Of a stretch of 42,653 bases of DNA, positions 32,434 to 40,448 are shown one piece after another. The stretch comes from UBA7445 sp042096455 (lineage in GTDB: Bacteria; Verrucomicrobiota; Verrucomicrobiia; Opitutales; Coraliomargaritaceae). Position 1 is the stretch's first letter; every line of letters starts with the position of its first letter. The stretch covers positions 1 to 42,653 of the forward strand of contig JBELLU010000009.1 of the NCBI GenBank assembly GCA_042096455.1, given 5' to 3'. The position numbers were made by a program, and so were the translations under genes. Below the pieces are notes generated by a model. That model was not told the origin of the DNA. It worked only from the letters and a program-made list of their open reading frames with translations, and made no database searches.

Positions 32434-33279
32434 TCACCCCTTGGCGCGAAATCGCCCTGTTAGAAGGCTCACCAGATAAACCAAGACCGCCAGCAGAATC
32501 ACAACCGGACCCGTCGGCACATCCCAGGTAAAGCTCAAAGCCAAGCCCACAACCAGGAAGAGCGCGGTGAGCAAAATAGACCCCAAAATCATCTGCCAAA
32601 GGCTTCGGGCCCGCATCGAGGCGATCGCCGGTGGCAGCGTCAGCAGGGCGATGACCAGCACGATGCCGACCAAAGAAACCAGCAAAACAACGCAGAGCGC
32701 CGTCATTTGCAGCAATAGCAGGTAGATCCAATGCGAGTGAACCCCCCGAATCGCCGCAAACTCCGGATCAAAACAAACCGCCACCACGGGGCGATACGCC
32801 AGCACCAAGGTCAGTATGATTACCAAGCCCACCACTGCCGCAAGTTTCAGATCCAGCGCTTGAACCAGCAGTATATCACCGAACAAATACCCCATTGGAT
32901 CGACGTAACCCGTTGTATTGTATATAGATAAAAGACCAATCGCCATCCCGGAGACCCAAATTGCCCCAATTGCAGCATCTTCCCGCTCGCGGACGCGGAG
33001 CGATACCCACCCCACCAAAGCCGCCGAAAGTACCGCCGAGAGCAAGGCCCCCAACATCGGACTAAACCAATACCAACCGAGGGCCTCCTTCGTATAGAGC
33101 GCCACCCCGATCCCTCCCAGCGCGGAATGCGCGATGGCAGCCGCCAAATAACTGATTCGCCGGGCGACCACCAAAGTGCCCACGGCCCCCAAAGGGATGC
33201 TTGCCAGCAAGCTCAGCAGCAGCGCGTAACGCAAAAAGACCAAATCCGGGTCCCCCAGAGCGCGGAAAAATTCAACCAT
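32434..33279 (-). CDS. zinc/manganese-type ABC transporter permease
   Basis: ABC-3 family membrane permease, 281 aa from MVEFFRAL, with about eight hydrophobic segments. Family features include the SYLAAAIAHSALGGIGVAL motif and RGVHSHWIYLLLLQMTAL. The start at 33279 overlaps the stop of the upstream ATPase gene (ATGGTTGA), implying translational coupling; an ATG at 33294 is an alternative. It works with the following ATPase and binding protein to import a divalent metal. ZnuB-like is likeliest given the His-rich partners, but manganese or iron is not excluded. Confidence 0.92.
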   Translation of the reverse strand: MVEFFRALGDPDLVFLRYALLLSLLASIPLGAVGTLVVARRISYLAAAIAHSALGGIGVALYTKEALGWYWFSPMLGALLSAVLSAALVGWVSLRVREREDAAIGAIWVSGMAIGLLSIYNTTGYVDPMGYLFGDILLVQALDLKLAAVVGLVIILTLVLAYRPVVAVCFDPEFAAIRGVHSHWIYLLLLQMTALCVVLLVSLVGIVLVIALLTLPPAIASMRARSLWQMILGSILLTALFLVVGLALSFTWDVPTGPVVILLAVLVYLVSLLTGRFRAKG

Positions 33280-34042
33280 GGCAATGCCCTCCATGACTGT
33301 CGAGGTGTTCATGATCGTGCTGTACCATGCGCAATTCATGACCGTAGAGCTGGTTCAAAACCTCGCTGCTCAATTCCGCAGTGGGGTGTACATGCACGCA
33401 ACGATTCACACAAATGACCTTGGGAACGGTTCGCGCCACAAATGAAAGGTCGTGAGAAACCATCAAAACCGTCATATCCTCGCCCAGCGCGCGAATGCCC
33501 TCCATCAGGCGCGCCGCAGAGGCGACATCCACATGGGCGGTCGGTTCGTCCAAGAGGAGCAGCTCCGGTTCAGCCATCATGGCCCGCGCCACGAGAACCG
33601 CTTGCCGTTGACCGCCCGATAGACTGGAGAACGGCGCCCGTGCCAATCCCCCCAATTCCATCGAATCCAGCAATGCACGCGCCCTCGCCTGCTCCGCCCG
33701 GCTCGTGAACCCGAAACTACGCCCGCTCAAAGAACCCATCAGGCAGACTTCCAGCACCGAGATCGGGAAAAGCGGGTCGAATTCGGTCTGTTGCGGCACA
33801 TACCCGACTTTATGACGCGTCCGCAGCGGCGATTCACCAAAGAGCAGCACCCGTCCCGCATCCGGCTTTAAAAGCCCCAGCATCAACTTGATGAGCGTTG
33901 ATTTTCCGCCCCCATTGGGGCCGACCATGCAAACCGATTCCCCCGCGTGAATGTCGAAATCGGCATCTTCGAGGGCGAATTGCGAGCCATAGGCAAAGTG
34001 AACCCCCTCCAGGCAAATCACGGGTTGAGCTGCCTCAGTCAT
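33272..34042 (-). CDS. zinc/manganese-type ABC transporter ATP-binding protein
   Basis: Cytoplasmic ATPase, 256 aa from MTEAAQPVICLEG. Walker A GPNGGGKST (residues 41-49), Q-loop in YVPQQTEFDPLFP, signature LSGGQRQ, Walker B LLLLDEPT and H-loop SHDLSF are all intact. The C-terminus is a histidine-rich tail (QHDHEHLDSHGGHCHG) and upstream of it sits CVNRCVHVHP, suggesting metal sensing or buffering (inference). The start codon overlaps the stop of the binding-protein gene (ATGACTGA); the longer in-frame start at 34090 is less likely. Confidence 0.95.
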   Translation of the reverse strand: MTEAAQPVICLEGVHFAYGSQFALEDADFDIHAGESVCMVGPNGGGKSTLIKLMLGLLKPDAGRVLLFGESPLRTRHKVGYVPQQTEFDPLFPISVLEVCLMGSLSGRSFGFTSRAEQARARALLDSMELGGLARAPFSSLSGGQRQAVLVARAMMAEPELLLLDEPTAHVDVASAARLMEGIRALGEDMTVLMVSHDLSFVARTVPKVICVNRCVHVHPTAELSSEVLNQLYGHELRMVQHDHEHLDSHGGHCHG

Positions 34043-34922
34043 TTGCAAAGCTCCTTTCCATCGCCGCCGCCAAGCCTCGCATGTTTTCAAAATAATCCCG
34101 TCCCAAAATATTTACCTCCAGAAGTGGTACCCCGAGGGCATCCGCCATGACCGCCGCGCTGCTGCGTCCAAATTCAGGCTGCGCCAGAACCGCCCCGATG
34201 CCCGCCTCCCGCGCCTCCTTGATCAAAGCAGCCATGCGTTTCGCCGCCGGGGCACTGCCCGCATGTTCGATTGACCGCTGCTCCAGACCGTATCGCTTCG
34301 CAAAATGCAGTAAGGACGGGTGGTTGATGTAGAAAGCACGGCCGGAATAATTCAAAAACCGCGCCTCGAGCGAGGCATGCAAATCAGTGAGCTCCGATTT
34401 GAGACGCGCTGCATTCGCCTCAAAGTAAGCGGCCCGCTCGGGAAGCAACTCACTCAAGCCCGACTTTATGACGTCCACGTAGTCAATCATCTGCAACGGA
34501 TCCAACCAGATGTGCGGATCCTTCGTGGCGGAGCCACAAATTTCACAGTGCGCGTGATCGTGCTGATGCGTGTCCCAAAGGAACTCGGGGCCGAAAAAGC
34601 GCAGTTCCGCCTCCCGCGCCTCCAAACGCTTCGTGATCACCGATTCCACCGGCACTGCCATCCGAAAATAGGCCTTCGCCCGCGAGAGCTCTGCCATATC
34701 CCTCGGACTCGGGGCATATAACTCCACGCAATGCCCCGGGCGCACCAGCACCCGCACTTGCACCGCATCGCCCCCGACCGCATTCAAAAAATAAGCCTGT
34801 GGTTCAATCGTGACCCAGACCGGCAACGCCGCAGCCCCCAACACCAAACCGGGCAATGACAATAAACCCGCGAGCAGCGAAGCATTTTTTACGGCTGGGA
34901 GAAATTTAAACAAAGAAATCAT
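34035..34922 (-). CDS. zinc/manganese-type ABC transporter substrate-binding protein
   Basis: Periplasmic metal-binding protein of the ZnuA/PsaA family, 295 aa. A signal peptide spans roughly residues 1-30 (LLAGLLSLPGLVLGAAALP). Likely ligands are the His in RPGHCVELYAPSP, the His in DPHIWLDP and the His in YINHPSLLHFAKRYGL. The acidic fourth ligand of manganese-type proteins is replaced by a VNILGRDYF context. A His/Cys loop (THQHDHAHCEICG) sits before DPHIW, typical of zinc-type members. It is the first gene of the transporter operon after rnhB. Confidence 0.93.
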   Translation of the reverse strand: MISLFKFLPAVKNASLLAGLLSLPGLVLGAAALPVWVTIEPQAYFLNAVGGDAVQVRVLVRPGHCVELYAPSPRDMAELSRAKAYFRMAVPVESVITKRLEAREAELRFFGPEFLWDTHQHDHAHCEICGSATKDPHIWLDPLQMIDYVDVIKSGLSELLPERAAYFEANAARLKSELTDLHASLEARFLNYSGRAFYINHPSLLHFAKRYGLEQRSIEHAGSAPAAKRMAALIKEAREAGIGAVLAQPEFGRSSAAVMADALGVPLLEVNILGRDYFENMRGLAAAMERSFAND

Positions 34923-34930
34923 TGGGATCA

Positions 34931-34958
34931 GCTATAATTAAAACTCCCATAATAACAA
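34931..34958 (-). promoter_or_regulatory. possible promoter or operator of the metal transporter
   Basis: On the minus strand TTGTTA (34953-34958), 16-base spacer, TATAGC (34931-34936), immediately before the binding-protein ATG. The AT-rich imperfect dyad TTATTAT...TAATTATAG covers the same bases and could be a Zur/Fur-type operator. No regulator gene is in the window. The very short distance to the ATG would make the transcript almost leaderless. Confidence 0.25.
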
Positions 34959-34970
34959 ATCGCGCAAGCC

Positions 34971-35696
34971 TCAATCATCCCCCGCACAAAGCACCTTGCG
35001 CAGGAAAAGTTTCCGGTGTGCCGCACACGGACCCAAATCCTTTAAAGCAGCACGGTGGATCGCGGTTCCATATCCCTTGTGCTGCGCAAAGCCATAGCCC
35101 GGAAATGCCTGCTCCAGCGCCGCCATCGCTCGATCCCGGCTCACCTTTGCCGCGATACTTGCCATCGCAATGACCAAGGATCGGCCATCCCCTTTAACCA
35201 ACGCCGTGTGTTTATACGGAAACGGCTTCAGAGGACGCCCATCCACCAATAAGCGCACAGTATTTGAATCGGCAGTTTCAAACAAAGGTCCCTCCACCGC
35301 CACGCTTGGCAGCCTCCACCCGCCTACTGCCCGAGTCGCCAAAGCCTCCACTGCTGCCTGCATCGCAACCCGCGTGGCACCCAAAATATTACGCTCCGCT
35401 ATCGCTTCCACCGAGGCCTCCGCCACCGCAAAATCTAGCCAACCCTCCGACTTCAAATCCTCAATAATAGCAAATTGTTTCGCACGCACCTCCGCGCTCA
35501 ATTGCTTCGAATCATTGATCTCGGAACTACGCTTCAGAACCTCAGCATCTTCAAAAAATTCCTTACTCACGACACACGCCCCGGCCGTAACCGGCCCCGC
35601 CAAGCAACCACGCCCCGCTTCATCAATTCCAAGCAAGCGCAGCGTACCCGTATCAAAAAAAGCTGCATCATGACTCTGTAAATCACTCAAACCCAT
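34971..35696 (-). CDS. rnhB: ribonuclease HII
   Basis: Removes ribonucleotides from DNA by cutting RNA-DNA hybrids. From the ATG at 35696 it is 241 aa; the in-frame ATG at 35732 adds a short hydrophobic stretch unlikely to belong. Catalytic acids are visible: D25 and E26 in GIDEAGRGCLAGP, the Asp in RLLVDGRPL and the Asp in LVKGDGRSLVIAMASIAAK. The KVSRDR and YGFAQHKGYGT motifs complete the family set. It lies 48 bp upstream of the metal-transporter genes and divergent from the first protease. A truncated paralogue lies at 39895-40315. Confidence 0.95.
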   Translation of the reverse strand: MGLSDLQSHDAAFFDTGTLRLLGIDEAGRGCLAGPVTAGACVVSKEFFEDAEVLKRSSEINDSKQLSAEVRAKQFAIIEDLKSEGWLDFAVAEASVEAIAERNILGATRVAMQAAVEALATRAVGGWRLPSVAVEGPLFETADSNTVRLLVDGRPLKPFPYKHTALVKGDGRSLVIAMASIAAKVSRDRAMAALEQAFPGYGFAQHKGYGTAIHRAALKDLGPCAAHRKLFLRKVLCAGDD

Positions 35697-35809
35697 AGCC
35701 AGAACCATGCAGCCTATCAGAAAGCGATTCAAGCTCCAGTAATTAAATTAATAATATAAGTTAAATGCTTTTTACTTTACGTTTAATTGCTTATTTTATT
35801 AATTTATTT
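35697..35809. promoter_or_regulatory. AT-rich divergent intergenic region between rnhB and protease 1
   Basis: A 113-bp spacer between two divergent genes, dominated by runs such as TTAAATTAATAATATAAG and TTATTTTATTAATTTATTT directly before the protease ATG. It must hold promoters in both directions, but many A/T hexamers match and none stands out. No Shine-Dalgarno sequence precedes the protease start. Confidence 0.4.
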
Positions 35810-37543
35810 ATGCGAAAAATATTCCTTTATTTGCTGACTAACAGTCTTGTTTTCTGCCTTCTAGCGGTGGATTCAAGAAGTAGCAATGAAGCTCTTCCAT
35901 TATACAAAGAGCATCAAATACTGGTTAAATTTACCGATGCCGGTGTCCGTGATTTCTTGGGAGCGGATTGCCCCCTCAAGCGCCTTGAAGAGCAATACGG
36001 AATCACGATACTTAAATCCTTTGGGACGAATCCCGGCAAAAACCAATCCAGTGCGCTCAAATTGCTCGTACACCCCACCCTTTCTACCCAAGCCCTCATT
36101 GAGTTATTAAAATCAGATCCCGCCATCGAATATGCCGAACCCAACTACTATCGCAGGATTCGATCCCAACCCAACGATCCCCATTTTAGCAAATCCTGGG
36201 GTCTCGAGAATAACGGAGATTTAATTGATGATTATTGGACCGCAACCGCAGGCTGTGACATCAAATACCTCCCCGCACAAACATACATACGCCCCGGTCC
36301 GGTAAACGTCATTATTGTGGTCGGTGACTCGGGCGTGCAAACAAACCATCCCGATCTCGTTAACCAAATATGGAAAAACCCGGATGAAACCCCGGGCAAC
36401 GGAATCGACGATGACAACAACGGCTACATCGATGATGTTCGGGGCTATAACTTTGGATCCAACAACAATGATACCAACGACCAAAATGGACACGGCACCC
36501 ATGTTGCGGGCATCATCGCCGCCGAAGCCAGCAACGGTATTGGGATCACCGGAGCCTTTTCAAATGCAAAAATCCTGCCGATTGCAATCGGGGATGAAAA
36601 TGGAGCCATAACCACTGAAGCGATCATAAGTTCGATCAATTACGTGATCGAACTCAAAAACAAAGGGCACAATATAGTCGTTTATAATTTTTCATTCGGG
36701 GGGTACGAATTCTCTGAAACAGAAAAAAGAGCCTTCGAGGATTTAAATACTGCCGGTATTATTGCGGTTGCTGCAACCGGCAACGAAGCCCGTAATAACG
36801 ATTATGATTTTTTTAAATCATACCCCGACTGCTATGATGTACCCAATATCATCGCGGTCGGGGCGAGTGATGCGCACCATGGACTCTACAACCAAACCAA
36901 TTACGGCTCAAAACACGTCGATTTAGCCGCCCCCGGAAATGCAATTTATTCAACGCATATCTCCATCGAACAATATGTATTCCTGAACGGCACCTCCCAA
37001 GCGGCACCCTTTGTTAGCGCGGCAGTAGCGATAGCTGCCCATAACTTCCCCAATGATACCGTTGCAGAACGCGTCCAACGAATCCTTGGCAACACGACCC
37101 CCTCTGCTACTTGGACAGGCAAAAGCGTCACCGGAGGCATCCTCAATCTCCAGAACATTGTCAACTCCGACAACGATGACTTACCCGATTGGTGGGAAGA
37201 AGATAATTTTTCAGGGCTCTCTTTTGATGGCGAAGGCGATAGCGATGGCGACGGCTTTAATGAGATACAAGAATACCTCAGCGGCACAAATCCCAACTCT
37301 GCCAACAGTAGATTCAAGCCCCTAAGCTATCGCATCAATCCCCAAAATGTTATGTCTCTCCAAATCCAAACTTTAGCGGGTCGCAGTTACCAACTCCAAG
37401 TCAACTCAGGTCTCAATTCAGCCAACTGGCAAAACCTCGGCACTCCAATCATCGGAGACGGTACCACCAAGTCCTTTAGCGACACCCTGAATCTTGAAGT
37501 AAACCCAAATCGCTTCTACCGCGTTCGCGTTCTATCGCAATAA
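35810..37543 (+). CDS. secreted S8 (subtilisin-like) protease 1, no PA domain
   Basis: 577 aa from the ATG at 35810 (MRKIFLYLLTNSL); an in-frame ATG at 35765 would prefix a hydrophobic leader and is less likely. Order: signal peptide; I9-like propeptide (HQILVKFTD to IEYAEPNYYRR); S8 domain with D173 (GDSGVQTNHPDL), H228 (HGTHVAG), oxyanion N325 (ATGNEA) and S396 (NGTSQAAP); then LPDWWEEDNF with a calcium-type loop DSDGDGFNEIQE; and a C-terminal beta module ending RFYRVRV. Between the His and Ser regions it lacks the PA insertion of its two paralogues. It is probably exported to the periplasm or medium and activated by propeptide removal. Confidence 0.93.
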   Translation: MRKIFLYLLTNSLVFCLLAVDSRSSNEALPLYKEHQILVKFTDAGVRDFLGADCPLKRLEEQYGITILKSFGTNPGKNQSSALKLLVHPTLSTQALIELLKSDPAIEYAEPNYYRRIRSQPNDPHFSKSWGLENNGDLIDDYWTATAGCDIKYLPAQTYIRPGPVNVIIVVGDSGVQTNHPDLVNQIWKNPDETPGNGIDDDNNGYIDDVRGYNFGSNNNDTNDQNGHGTHVAGIIAAEASNGIGITGAFSNAKILPIAIGDENGAITTEAIISSINYVIELKNKGHNIVVYNFSFGGYEFSETEKRAFEDLNTAGIIAVAATGNEARNNDYDFFKSYPDCYDVPNIIAVGASDAHHGLYNQTNYGSKHVDLAAPGNAIYSTHISIEQYVFLNGTSQAAPFVSAAVAIAAHNFPNDTVAERVQRILGNTTPSATWTGKSVTGGILNLQNIVNSDNDDLPDWWEEDNFSGLSFDGEGDSDGDGFNEIQEYLSGTNPNSANSRFKPLSYRINPQNVMSLQIQTLAGRSYQLQVNSGLNSANWQNLGTPIIGDGTTKSFSDTLNLEVNPNRFYRVRVLSQ

Positions 37544-37638
37544 GCCCAATGGCGATTCTCTGCTGAACCAAACAGCAAGTCTTTAAAATTTGAATAATAA
37601 ATTTACTTTTTTATGATTTTATTATTAATTGTTAAATT

Positions 37639-39774
37639 ATGAGCGCTTTTAAATTCCCAAGTTATTTGCAGATTTTAATCGCGGCAGCCTTCCTCTCTTT
37701 GGTCACCACGCAATCATTCGGTGCTAATGACAGTCGTCCGACACATGTTCCGAGGCAGATAATGGTAAAATTCAAAGAAAATATAAATAGCCTAAAAGAA
37801 CTGAGCCATAGTACGAGTACCTTTGCCCGGAAACATGGACTCACTATACGACACACTTTTAAAACACCCGCTTTCATTGCGGCCAGTTCCAGAGGCAAAA
37901 TACAACTCCTCGAACATCCAAGCCGCTCCAGCGAAGATTTGATTGCCGCTCTACAAGGCGCACCCGAAATCGAATGGATTGAGCCCAATTACTACCGTTA
38001 CCTGCAAAACACTCCAAATGATCCCCATTTTGATAAATTGTGGGCACTTAAAAACGATGGACAAAGGCTCGAAGACCGAACCGGTACAAAAGGATTTGAT
38101 ATCGGCTTTTCAAAAGCCAGATATTTTTCCAGCCAAAGGAATCTAGAGATTGTTGTTGCCGTTGCTGATACCGGAATCGATCCCCACCACCCCGACCTCA
38201 CCAATCAACTCTGGAATAACCCAAATGAGATTGCCGACAACGATATAGACGATGACGAAAATGGCTACATTGATGACATCCATGGCTACCACTTCGCCCT
38301 CGATTCAGGTGAATTGACCGACAGTTCCACACATGGAACACATGTCAGCGGCACTATTGCGGCTGAAAGCAACAACGACATCGGTATCTCCGGAGCATTT
38401 CCCGAAGCAAAAATCATTACCTTAGGCGTTTCAAGTGACGGCATACGCATTGACACCGCCAGTTTCATAAAGGCATGTAATTATCTCGTCGGCCTTAAAA
38501 ATACCGGTATCAACATCATCGCCCTCAATGCCTCATTTTGTGGCTACAATTATTCAAATACAGAAAAAGCAGCGGTCGAAAACCTGAGAGATGCCGGAAT
38601 CATACTCTGTGCCGCCGCAGGTAACCACCAAACAGATATTGATCTTAATAAAAGCTACCCCGGATGTTATGACTTGGATAATATCATCACCGTAGCAGGC
38701 AACGACTCAAATCATGAACTTTACAGATTAACAAACTACGGCAAATCCGAAGTCGATCTTGCCGCCCCCGCAACCTCAATCTATTCAACCGTCCCCTTAG
38801 ATAAAGCTGAACCCGAAAGCCGCCTCAAAGTAGGTTCAACCACCTATGAGGCTAAGCCAATTTTTGATGCGGGAAAAACAAACACCGATGGAATCAATGG
38901 GATACTCTACGATTGCAAACTAGGCAAAGCCTCTGAATTCCCGGATGCAGTAAGGGGGAATCTGGCACTTATTGAGCGGGGCGAAATCACCTTCGCCAAC
39001 AAAGTAATAAACGCCGCTGCTTCTGGAGCGGAAGGCGTCATCATTTACAACAATGTCGAAGATGAAACGGGCAAATGGGTCATGGAGAGCAATCGAAACT
39101 ATGTTCCTGCCATTCGCTTAACAAAGGCACAGGGTGCGCTTCTCCTGGAGGCTTTGAATCAAGAGGCGACACTCTACAACTATCCAATTTCCGATAATGC
39201 ATATTCCTTTGGTTCAGGAACCTCCATGGCCGCTCCCCATGTTAGCGCTGCAGTGGCATTCGCGGCATATAATTATCCGGACGAATCCTATACCGAACGG
39301 ATTGCCCGCATCCTCGAAAACATTACACCCGCCGATGCCTTCAAAGATAAAGTCGCAACCGGCGGAATCCTAAACTTAAAAAACATAGTCGATACCGATC
39401 GTGATGAAATGCCCGACTGGTGGGAGCTGATGCACTTTTCAAATCTAGACAAAACCCCAGACATTGACAGTGACGGAGATGGATTAACGGATTCTCAGGA
39501 ATACCTCACCAACACAGATCCCAAAGCCGCGCAAAGTACCATTAAATTTGAAAATTTGGAAATTCATCCCGACAAAACATCATCCCTTCAGTTTAAAACA
39601 GCGCCCCAACGCTACTATCAGCTCCAACGGAATGACAAAGGCCTCTCCTCCGAAGACTGGTATAATGTAGGCAACCCCATAAAGGGGGACAATTCGATAA
39701 AAACAATCAACGATGAGCCCACTTTAAAAAATACCCCCTTACGATTCTATCGTCTTAAAATCAGCGCAGAATAA
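37639..39774 (+). CDS. secreted S8 (subtilisin-like) protease 2 with PA domain
   Basis: 711 aa. Signal peptide (LQILIAAAFLSLVTTQSFG); I9-like propeptide (RQIMVKFKE to EWIEPNYYRY); S8 domain with D177 (VADTGIDPHHPDL), H232 (HGTHVSG), N329 (AAAGNHQ) and S529 (GSGTSMAAPHVSAA). A protease-associated (PA) domain of about 110 residues (roughly 403-515, with LALIERGEITFANKVINAAA and GVIIYNN) is inserted between the IYST and GSGTS segments. It ends with MPDWWELMHF, a canonical calcium loop DSDGDGLTDSQE and the C-terminal module ending RFYRLKI. It follows protease 1 by 95 AT-rich bp with no Shine-Dalgarno. Confidence 0.94.
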   Translation: MSAFKFPSYLQILIAAAFLSLVTTQSFGANDSRPTHVPRQIMVKFKENINSLKELSHSTSTFARKHGLTIRHTFKTPAFIAASSRGKIQLLEHPSRSSEDLIAALQGAPEIEWIEPNYYRYLQNTPNDPHFDKLWALKNDGQRLEDRTGTKGFDIGFSKARYFSSQRNLEIVVAVADTGIDPHHPDLTNQLWNNPNEIADNDIDDDENGYIDDIHGYHFALDSGELTDSSTHGTHVSGTIAAESNNDIGISGAFPEAKIITLGVSSDGIRIDTASFIKACNYLVGLKNTGINIIALNASFCGYNYSNTEKAAVENLRDAGIILCAAAGNHQTDIDLNKSYPGCYDLDNIITVAGNDSNHELYRLTNYGKSEVDLAAPATSIYSTVPLDKAEPESRLKVGSTTYEAKPIFDAGKTNTDGINGILYDCKLGKASEFPDAVRGNLALIERGEITFANKVINAAASGAEGVIIYNNVEDETGKWVMESNRNYVPAIRLTKAQGALLLEALNQEATLYNYPISDNAYSFGSGTSMAAPHVSAAVAFAAYNYPDESYTERIARILENITPADAFKDKVATGGILNLKNIVDTDRDEMPDWWELMHFSNLDKTPDIDSDGDGLTDSQEYLTNTDPKAAQSTIKFENLEIHPDKTSSLQFKTAPQRYYQLQRNDKGLSSEDWYNVGNPIKGDNSIKTINDEPTLKNTPLRFYRLKISAE

Positions 39775-39792
39775 AATTACTGCAGTTTGCTA

Positions 39793-39897
39793 CTAATACT
39801 TCGACCACGCCGGTTTTGCCGGCAGTTCTAAGCCCTGCGCTTCATAAGCAGTTTTTAAATGCATCTTGGCATACTGACCTAATGCCGACCCCTGCCG
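39793..39897 (-). pseudogene. duplicated 3' end of unknown gene X (fragment)
   Basis: In one minus-strand frame the sequence reads GQYAKMHLKTAYEAQGLELP then AKPAWSKY and a TAG stop at 39793-39795. The same ending, AYEAQGLEPPAKPAWFKY plus stop, is found on the minus strand at the right edge of the window after protease 3. About 34 codons of X are present; upstream of ~39897 the sequence switches to rnhB in a different frame. The function of X was not recognised. Confidence 0.75.
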
Positions 39898-40315
39898 TGT
39901 CTCCATTCTCAAAGAGTGGCCCCTCCGCCGCCGCCCGCGGCAAAGTCCATTCCCCCGCACGAGCGGACAATTCCTCCAGCGCTGCCTGCATCGCAGCCCG
40001 AGTCGCGCCCAATATATTGCGCTCCCCGATCAATTCAACCGATCCCTCCGCCACCGCAAAATCCAAACAACCATCCGCCCGTAACCCCTCCATCACCTCA
40101 AACAGCCCTTCCCTTTCCGGCGCGCCCATCTGCTTTGAATCGTTGATGCCCGCAGTGCGCGTAATCAGTTCCGCCGATTCAAAAAACTCCCGCTTCACGA
40201 CACAGGCACCGGCCACCACCGGCCCCGCCAGGCAACCGCGCCCCGCCTCGTCCACCCCAATCAGATGGTTCGCGCCCCCTAAGCGATCACAGTCAAATTT
40301 TTGAAGCTTATTCAT
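39895..40315 (-). pseudogene. rnhB: truncated second rnhB (5' part only)
   Basis: From MNKLQKFDCDRLGG at 40315 the frame encodes an RNase HII N-terminal half: GVDEAGRGCLAGPVVAGACV, INDSKQMG, ERNILGATRAAMQAALEEL and AEGPLFENGD, each aligning with the intact gene at 34971-35696 (very roughly 60% identical by eye). At about 39897 homology stops and the frame runs into the X fragment, ending at 39842. The two downstream catalytic aspartates are missing, so the product cannot be an active RNase HII. The retained part has no internal stop despite its divergence. Confidence 0.85.
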
Positions 40316-40448
40316 ATTCAAGCCATAACCTAAGCTACTGAAAAAAACAGCTATAAACAAATATTCCGAAAACCATAGGAACTTTTTCAGCCTCCGCGTT
40401 AATAATTTATAGTTTAGGCTACTTATTTATTTTTAATAAGCTATTAAT

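Noticed and set aside
37544..37638. TGCTG/CAGCA stem after protease 1 as a terminator
   Set aside because: Five-base-pair stem with a poor T run; not distinguishable from chance in this AT-rich spacer.
39842..40360. Treating the 172-codon rnhB-like frame as a functional gene
   Set aside because: Homology ends at ~39897, both downstream catalytic Asp are missing, and the tail is gene X read out of frame.
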